From Bilabrum cf. latius (Eukaryota > Bigyra: Bicosoecida > Bigyra > Bicosoecida), in NCBI GenBank assembly GCA_965178125.1, contig OZ237754.1:806001-870000 (forward strand): a DNA stretch of 64,000 nucleotides, in the 5' to 3' direction. Every line of letters starts with the position of its first letter. Positions within the stretch are counted from its first letter, which is position 1. The notes beneath the pieces were generated by a model. That model saw nothing but the letters and a program-made list of their open reading frames with translations, ran no database searches and had not been told where the DNA came from. This document shows, piece after piece, positions 56,835 to 64,000 of the stretch. Made by a program: the position numbers and the translations under genes.

Positions 56835-59800
56835 ACGCCTCTCCTGCAGCGCCGCGCTCCGCCGCCCGCCGGACCAGCGCCCTGCCCTCTGCCCTTGCGA
56901 CCTCCGCGGGCAAGTGCTCCGTGCTCGCACTCAACGGGATGCTCACCGTGGCCGACCCCAGGCGCCCGTCCTCGCTCGTCACACGCACCACGATAGGCGC
57001 CGTGGCCGAAGGGCTGGCGGCTTCCGACTCGGTCGCGATGCGGGAGGGCGCCGCGCCTGCGGAACCGCCCCGGGCTCCGGTTCCGCTCCCGTGCACCTCC
57101 AGCAGCCGGCGCCGCGCATCCGGCGGGCTGGCGGCGTCCAGCGTGGATCTGATAAAGCACCGCAGCAGGCCGTAGTACGTTGTTCCCTGGCTGCTCCAGG
57201 CCGCCCCCTGGTCCGCGGGGGACCCCGAGTGCGTGGCGAGGACCGTCCCGTGCCCCGAGAGCACCTCGAACCGCAGTGCAGTGCCACTCACGGGGGACAG
57301 GGCCCCGTTCTCGTCCACGATCTCGGCCCGCAGCATGGCCACGTCCTGACCGTCTGCTACCAGCGCGCTGCCTGTGCCGGTCGTGGGGCTGGGCGCGTCC
57401 ACCCTCAGCCTCAGACCCGCTGGGCTTCCCGGGGACAGCCGAGTCGCGGTTGCAACCACCCTGCCCTCGGAGTCCCTGGCCACCGCGGTGAGGTTGCCCG
57501 CCTCGTATGGGATAGAGTCGAAGGTCGCAGTGCCGAAGTAGGCCATGGGCTGGGCCTCCCCGCCCTTGGGCTGCTTGCCGTTGACGAGCAGTGAGACAGA
57601 GTGCGCGTTGGTGTAAGCGTGGATGACCCGGGTGGGCTTGCCCTTGGACTGCCCCTGCGCCGGCTCCCACGTCTCCGGGATGGAGACCTCGTATTTCAAT
57701 TCCGGGTCCACGGGTGGCCGTCCCGCGTCTGCGGTGCCGTTGATGGCCGCGAGCCACCATGCCCTTACCCAGGCGGCTGACTCCTTGGCGAACCCCGCCA
57801 CGTCAGCGATGACCCCCCTAGCCTTGGAGGTCTGCGGCCATCCTCTCGACTCGCCAAGGTAGCTGAAGCTGCGGGACGGTGCGGTGCGGTGCAGTACAGT
57901 GCAGTGCACGTAGGGATAAATCATGGCCGTACGCAGGCAAGGGGGCGAAGGAGATCTGGCGCGATGCATCGCATGTAACGAGGAACGACAGGGAGTGAGG
58001 TTGCAAGCTACATGGACTGGACACGGAACAGGCGCGGGCAGCAGGACGGTCAGCAAATCACCCCCCCCCCCGCCTTCCCTTCCTTTCTTTTTCTTGCTCT
58101 CTCTCTCACCCGCTCCACACGAAGGTGCCGCTCATGAAAGGCCTCCCGTCGCTCTCGTTCACCTGAGTGGCAGTGCACTGCGATATCTCGTCGTTGTAGA
58201 ATACACCGGTGGTGTTGTCCCCCGTGTACGTGCCCTGACAGTCCACACGGCACCCCTGCTTGCATCCGCTCGGTCTTGGGTTAGGACACGCGTCGTAGTC
58301 CACGCCCCTCTGGGATAGGCATGAGCAGCACTCGGTGGCCAGCGTAGGCTTGCCGGGGTAGTGCGCGTGGAAATCGTCAAACGTGCTCCCCGACTTGTGC
58401 GAAAACCCCTGCACGTCCAGGAATGCCGTGGAGAGGTTGGTCCCGTGGTGGTTCTGCGTGACTGGCCGCGAGGGGTCAACGGACAGGATGGCCTCCCGGA
58501 AGTACTGCGCGCTCGACTCGTTGTTGCAGCCCACCTCGCTGCGGTGACAAAAAGAGATGGGAAAAAGGGATCGATGTGTGCAAAACCACACACCGGCCGC
58601 GCGATGGAGCGGCCTCGTGCGGCACGAGGGCGCGCTCGGAGGATAGCATGGCATAGATGCATTGGAGCGCGCTGGCTCTCTACCCTGCCGCGGGCCTGCC
58701 CATCGAAGGTTCTCTCACTTGCAAAGGCTCCACAGAAACACAGATGCCCTGTTCCGGTCCCTCACCACCATGTCCCGGATGTCCTGGAGCTCCTGCGCCA
58801 CGGTTTCTTTGGTGGTGCCCCCCTGCTGTTGGTGACCCCCGTAGTCCCGGTTTTCGTCCATGACCACCACTCCCAGGGCGTCGGTGACGTCCAGGCGAGC
58901 CTGCACGGGCGGGTTGTGAGCCATCCTCCATGCGTTCCCGCCCACGGACCTCAGGGCTTGGGCCCTGAACAAGTTCACCCGGTCGGGGACGGCAGACCCC
59001 ACCCCCCCGAAGTTGCTGTGGTCGCAGAAGCCCCTCAGCTTCACGTGGCGCCCGTTCACGAAGAGTCCCTAGTCTGCCGTGAAGTCCAGGCGCCGGAACC
59101 CTATGCTCGAGTTTGTTGCGTCCTGCAGCTGGCCGTTAAGCTCCACTGCGGTCTCCAGCGTGTACAGCGCGGGGACCTGCACGGTCCAGGGAACAATGGA
59201 AGGCACGCTCGCGCGCGCCTCCAGCACGGCGGTGCCCCCGCCGGGACTCGGAGCCGGAACTCCCCCACCGCTGGAGCGGAAGCTCGCCACCAGCCTTCCT
59301 TCCGAGTCGAAGAGCCTGTGCGCGCTCGTGGCTGTGCCTGTGCCGGTGCCACGGCCCTGCCCTTGGGCAGCTGCTCCGGCGGCAGTAGCAGAATCCTCGT
59401 CGTTACGCACCGTCACCTGCACCGTCAAGTCGGCGCTGGCCGGGGCTCGCGGCGCCGCGCGATCCGGGTCCGCAGCGGAACCGCCCAGCAGGCTGATGTT
59501 CTGGGAGCGGGCAAAGACCCCCTCGCCCAGGACCCCAAGGTGCATCGCCTTGCGGGCCCGACGCAGGCTGTAATGCCGGAACAGCCCGCCGCCCTCCCGC
59601 CACCACCCGTCTCCGTACGACGCATCCACGTACACGGCCAGCACGTTCTCTTGCGCGGCGCCGGTTCCGTAGTGCAGCCCGGTGACGTTGTCGATGCGGA
59701 GGGCAAATGACGTGTACCCCTGCATGTGGGTCGGTCCCAGCTGCTAGCCGTTGAGCCAGGCGGTGGTCTCGTGGAAGGAGCCCTCGAAGAAGACCCACAG

Positions 59801-60458
59801 CTCCGACTGGCCCCCGTCCTGCCAATCCTGGGGCAGATTGAAGTGCTTCCGGTACCAGCCCACCCCCCGGGGGAGGAAGGCCTGCGATGGGGAGTTCTCC
59901 TCGGAGAAGTTCTGAGCCAGGAGCATGTCGTGAGGCGCGTCCACGATCTGCCAGCTGGAGTCGTCGAAGCCCGGCTGCGCGGCTGGAGGCGGGCCGGGCG
60001 GCGGCGGTGGAATCGTCCCGGCGTAGCGATCAGCCGGGACAGGTCCGGGAGATGCCGTCGGCTTCGTCCAGCACTGCGCGCAAAATTAAGAAGGAATACA
60101 TATGGGGTACGATCCCGGGTGAACCGATGCCGAACGGGGAATAAGGGTGGGCTACCATGCCGCGCCTTGCGCAGCGAGACCAACTGCAACTCACTTGTAG
60201 GGATGTCGGATTCCAGTCCCAAGCGACACAGGACGAATCTTCAGCGCACATTGAGCAGCATGTAGCAGGTTGTGATACATTAGGGTGCATGTTCCCTCCT
60301 GTCCCGTAGTTTACGCCCTTTTTGATCTCCCCGCATTGCCTGCGTGGATCGGGCACTGGACCCAGGTGGTGCTTCCAGCCAAAGTCAAAGTTAACGCTCT
60401 CGCGCAAGTTTTGTGCTAAGGTGTTTGTACTTAACACCCCGAGGACAAACAATATCAT
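56833..60458 (-). CDS. Secreted GH2 beta-galactosidase-like glycoside hydrolase
   Basis: Four exons, 60458-60195, 60073-58719, 58538-58110, 57868-56833 (1,027 residues, TGA), with TAGs at 59744 and 59069. A signal peptide (MILFVLGVLSTNTLA) is followed by a Cys-rich PAN-like insert (CCSMCAEDSSCVAWDW..CW). Next is the sugar-binding domain (APHDMLLAQNF, GVGWYRKHFNLPQDW, TTAWLNG-TAG-QLG, GYTSFALRID), the Ig-like domain, and the barrel: GLFVNGRHVKLRGFCDH, NAWRMAHNPPVQARLDVTDALGVVVMDENRDYG (split runs) and WSLCNEVGC, whose Glu is the acid/base. ATEC may hold the nucleophile. C-terminal VWSGFSYLGESRGWPQ and a bacterial-type Ig domain follow. The exon joins restore the motifs exactly. It would cleave beta-linked galactose or similar from polysaccharides. 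Confidence 0.9.
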
Positions 60459-61348
60459 GCCTGCTCGTGTCTTTATCAGAGTGCAAACTGCAGTGGCGTC
60501 GCGTCTGGTCGCGTCAAAACGAATAGTGCACGCAACCACCCCGGCCGGACACATATCGATTGTTGAGTGCCCGTTGCACCCTGAAATTGCTGGGGGTATG
60601 CGGCTGTATCGAGCGCGTCTACCAAGGCAGCATCGGGCGGTGAGTGGCGCAGCATGGCACGTTGAAGTGAGCATGTACTGAATCCTCCACGAGACACCCT
60701 GACCCTTCAACCAAACGGGTATATGAGGCGTGCTGGTTTACGACCGTCGCGGTGCACCACGTCGGACCACGGATATCGGCTGGGGTGTAATTCAACGCAG
60801 GGCAGGATAGGATAGGCACGCGCTGCGAAGAAGCATCCGCCAGGATAGATCTACTGTCTGCCTGCTCCCACACACGGACGGCGGTCGATAGCCTTGGTAG
60901 ACGAGCGCAGTACGGTATCGAATCATCCATTTGGGGAAAGGCCGGGGTGGTGTTGAGTGACAGCGCGGCCGGTTTCATGGGGGCGGGCGAGAGTCCGTCT
61001 CTCCCAGACTTCGCTGGCCCGGGGGGAACCTTCACTGGCCAAAGTCGGTGGACACTGGAGAATGCGGCTTCACGTTCACATTCAGTTGTATTTTGGTCCA
61101 GACTTTTGTGTAGCTAGTAGAGTCCAAGCAGCTTGAGGATTATCTTCCTACATTGACCATTCGATTCTAGCGACCAAGTACTAGATCTACTTGTGAGCGA
61201 TGTGCCCAGTCCACCAATAGCACTGGAACGAGGACGTATCCCCGCCAGATGCTGGCATTCCCGATGCAAGTAGCTACCAAGCTCTTTCAGCGCGGTATAA
61301 ATGTGATTGACTGTTTTTTTTCTTCGCAGCTTGCTCTTTCTGCCGAAG
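60459..61348. other. Divergent intergenic region
   Basis: 890 bp between the GH2 (-) and J-domain (+) starts. A T-run followed by CTTCGCAG just before 61331 looks like a 3' splice site, so an upstream, possibly non-coding, exon of the J-domain gene may lie here. No other gene is seen. Confidence 0.45.
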
Positions 61349-64000
61349 ATGAGCGCTGCAGCCGGAGGCGGAGATGTCAGGGCTGCGTACTCTACTTTCG
61401 GTCTACAGCCTGGAGCCGGGGAAGCACAAATCAGCAGAGCTTTCCGCAAGCTCGCCTTTAAATATCACCCGGATAAAGCGGGTGTAAGCAGTAGTGCTCG
61501 CATGCAACGGCTGAGCGCAATGAAGCAGCGGCTTCTCGATGCAGAGACACGGCTCGCAAGGGGCGAAGACCTGGAGCAAGATACGGGGAGTGGCGACTCT
61601 GAAGATGATGATGACGACGATATCTGGATTCATGAAGAGTCGGGGACAAGGCTTAAGCTCTCAGTGGGGGAAACGCCCGGGGCCACGCTGATGCGACAGA
61701 TTCGACAGATGTGGGCAAAAGCAGATTCTATCAGTGCTGGGAAGCTTCGCGCGCTTTAGAGCATGCAGACAGAAGGCGGTAGACAGTTTTAGATCCTGCT
61801 ACGCGATTGGCATACCGAGGCTAAAAAATTCATCCGGACAGGACCCTGGAACGCCACCCATCCGGCCGTGCGACCTCGATGCGACGACTCAGAGCCTGCA
61901 GCATCTCTCATCATGCCTGCGCTGGTGGCCTTAAGCGAAACGATCCCACTGGGAGACTTCATTGCCACCCTACGGCCGAGCATGTGCGAAGACCGGCCCA
62001 AGGAGGGCGATCCTTCGCGCGACGCCGAGGCGTGGGAGGACGATGCGCTGGCTGTGCTGGACGCCATGGAGGCCGACGGGGAGCCGGAGTCGAGGGACTG
62101 GGACAAGTGGGCTAGGTCTGCGCAGCGGATGGAGCGGCTGCTCGAGTCACTATCACACGCGCGCAACATCCGCGGCGATCAATGCAAGACGTGTGAGTGG
62201 CAGCACCGGCATACGGTGGCCAGAGCCCTTCTACTGCGAGGCGATACGGAGCGGTCCGCATTGCTGGTGGCCAAAGATGTGCAGCACACACTTGCGGCTC
62301 GCAAGCTGGTCGTTCGATCACTGCTTCGTTTGCTGCGGGACATCGCGCAGGAAGCCTTCGATGCCATGCATCCTGACGCCAGTCCCCTGGTGGAATGCTT
62401 GGTGCGTGTTGGTGCAGCGGAGCCGCCACGCCCCACGCCGCCAATGGCGGATGCCCCTGCATCTGGTGGGGACAGATCTTCTGGTGCTCCTGATGGGGAC
62501 AGAGCTGCTGGTGCCTCTAGTGGGGACAGCACTGCTGGTGGGGCGGCTGCACCAGGGCCCGCCTCAGGGGCAGGAGCGGACCCAACTCCGCCCTCTGCTT
62601 CGACCGACCAATCGACTGCACACATGAAACCGCATGATTTAGCCGTGGAGTAGGCCAAGCAAGTAGCCACCTGTCTCCGGGGCTTGGTGGTTGGGCATGC
62701 ACTTGGTGATGTCGGGGCACTGGCTCTTCGAGCTGCCGACGCAATCCTGAAATATGTGCGAGAGTCGGCGAGAGCAAAGCAGCGGCAGGAACTCAAGCTG
62801 CTGTTCGACCGTGGACTGGGACGGGAGGATCACGCGGCCATGGGGAAGGGCATCTGCATGTTGGCAACACCTGCCGATCACGCAGTGCTACAAGAGGCAC
62901 TCTTGCCTTACCTGCGCCGGGACGTGTATAATAGCCCTGCCATCTCCGCGACCAGACGAGCAGCCATCGACGTGGGCAGGGTGTCATGCGGCCTAGCTGG
63001 CCAGGAGTGGAGGATCGGGGCGCGCCCTAAAGCAGCAGCTGGAAAGGCAGCTGCTCCACAGGCTACGGCTGCCACAATCAGCGGGGCTGACGCCATGACC
63101 TTGCTCGGAGGCGCCATGCTACGCGTAGGACCTTTTCAGGATGCCAGGCCGGCGCTGGAACCAGCTGTTCATCTGCTGTGGGGCAAGGTGCTAGCTGCTT
63201 CTGGAGGCATGGATCAGGCGCTTCTGGATCAGGATTGGGGTGCCATCACGCAGCAGCTGACCCCTAGAGGTATGCTTTCCAGTTGGGACAAGGCAATGGA
63301 GAAAATGGCACGCATGGACTCCGTTGGAACTGACCATCCTGCTGACCTCACACAAGCTGGAGAGTGCAACAGCTAGCTCCTGCCAACCTGTGACGAGCTA
63401 GTGCCACCACTCGACACCAAAGCCAACCAGATGGGACTGCCCAAGCTCTCCTTCAAAGGAATCAGTATAAGGCAGGTGCGCCGAATCGAAAAGGTCATCC
63501 TGAGGCGCGTGAGCACTTCTGTTGGAGAGAGGACTGCTGCCGACGGTGGCGCTGCTACTGGTGGATGCAGTGCTGATGCTAGCAAGAGCAAGCCATCCGG
63601 CGGCACTAGGTCTAAAGCAAAAGCCGATGCCAGCACTTCACGCTGCTCTGCGTGCAGAGAGGAGTGGGGTAACCTTGAGGTGGCCTAGGCGCTGCTGGAC
63701 CTGACGATGGCCGCTAACAGCTTGGACGAGGTGGTCGGGGCTTACGTGAATGCAATGCTGTGGCTGTTACGGGAGCTATGTATCGCGTCTCAGGACGAGA
63801 GCTATGACCCGAGACGTAGGACTGGCTCGAGTGGGAGACCGAGTGGTGACGATGCCCCAGGACCGGTGGGTGCTGCCGGTAGTGCCGAGGGTAGCGCTGC
63901 ATCAGTCAAAGGGGCTCAAGCTCCAGGAAGCGATGGTGAATCTGGAGCAGCAGATGCTTCCGAACTCGCTGCTTCAGAAGGCTCCGATGAGGGCTGGTTC
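61349..64000 (+). CDS. J-domain protein (5' part, cut by window edge)
   Basis: 884 codons to the window edge with five TAGs (61757, 61790, 62651, 63374, 63686). Residues about 10-50 are a J-domain: YSTFGLQPGAGEAQISRAFRKLAFKYHPDKAG (read as two runs), with the HPD triad that stimulates Hsp70 ATPase. An acidic patch (GDSEDDDDDDIWIHEES) follows. Then come a long region with helical repeats (GRQF-TAG-ILLRDWHTEAKKFIRT; VARALLLRGDTERSALLVAKDVQ; KQVATCLRGLVVGHALGDVG), Asp/Ser/Gly repeats near 62460-62560, and a Cys pair CSACREEWGN. No known J-protein has this arrangement that I can recall, so the role beyond the J-domain is unknown. The ATG at 61349 is chosen because it directly precedes the domain. 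Confidence 0.75.

Noticed and set aside
1-64000. Bacterial origin of the high-GC DNA
   Set aside because: GT-AG introns, BBS1, NCKX, ATE1, SETD3-like and B56 genes are eukaryotic, and there is no operon structure.

Overview
This is a GC-rich nuclear DNA segment from a flagellated eukaryote that does not use the standard genetic code. It holds about 19 protein genes with few, short GT-AG introns (donors mostly GTGAG or GTAAG). A BBS1 gene implies a cilium or flagellum, and an L7/L12-type ribosomal protein with a mitochondrial look implies a mitochondrion. Nearly every gene is broken by in-frame TAG codons. I count about 76 of them in 16 genes, in frame on both sides of recognisable domains, while all 17 gene ends I can place are TGA and I saw no in-frame TAA. 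TAG is therefore sense here. Gln is the best guess (TAG interrupts CAG/CAA runs and sits on the Gln column of a CDK-type kinase helix). Leu is the main alternative (a SET-domain site). All coordinates below assume TAG is read through.

Layout: a beta-propeller nucleoporin-like gene (-, cut by the left edge); a complete pogo-type transposon with TIRs and TA duplication (1596-4317); a nucleotide-sugar transporter (-); a giant FAN/NSMAF-like BEACH-WD40 gene (+); an iduronate-2-sulfatase-like gene with six exons (-); a fusion of a PP2A B56 regulatory subunit with an AGC-type kinase (-); a secreted protein of unknown family (+); PRMT9 (+); a leucine-rich repeat protein (-); a SETD3-like methyltransferase (+); a 1,513-residue Gln/Gly-rich protein of unknown function (-); BBS1 (+); a CDK-like kinase (-); a giant ATE1 arginyltransferase ending in a ubiquitin-interacting motif (+); an NCKX cation exchanger (-); an EF-hand protein (+); mitochondrial bL12 (-); a WD40 fragment (-); a secreted GH2 beta-galactosidase-like enzyme (-); and a J-domain protein (+, cut by the right edge).

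Strands alternate almost gene by gene, so most neighbours are divergent or convergent pairs; two divergent pairs are separated by only about 120-135 bp. Proteins are long for their families because low-complexity linkers separate normal domains; several linkers are dipeptide repeats encoded by hexanucleotide arrays. Short DNA words, chiefly TGTGACGAGTG and GGGAACAA, recur on both strands in exons and non-coding DNA far above chance. Short tandem duplications sit on or next to stop codons at four gene ends. No operon-like pathway grouping is evident, although ATE1, PRMT9 and the SETD3-like protein are all protein-modifying enzymes and the sulfatase and GH2 enzyme are both secretory-pathway polysaccharide-degrading types.
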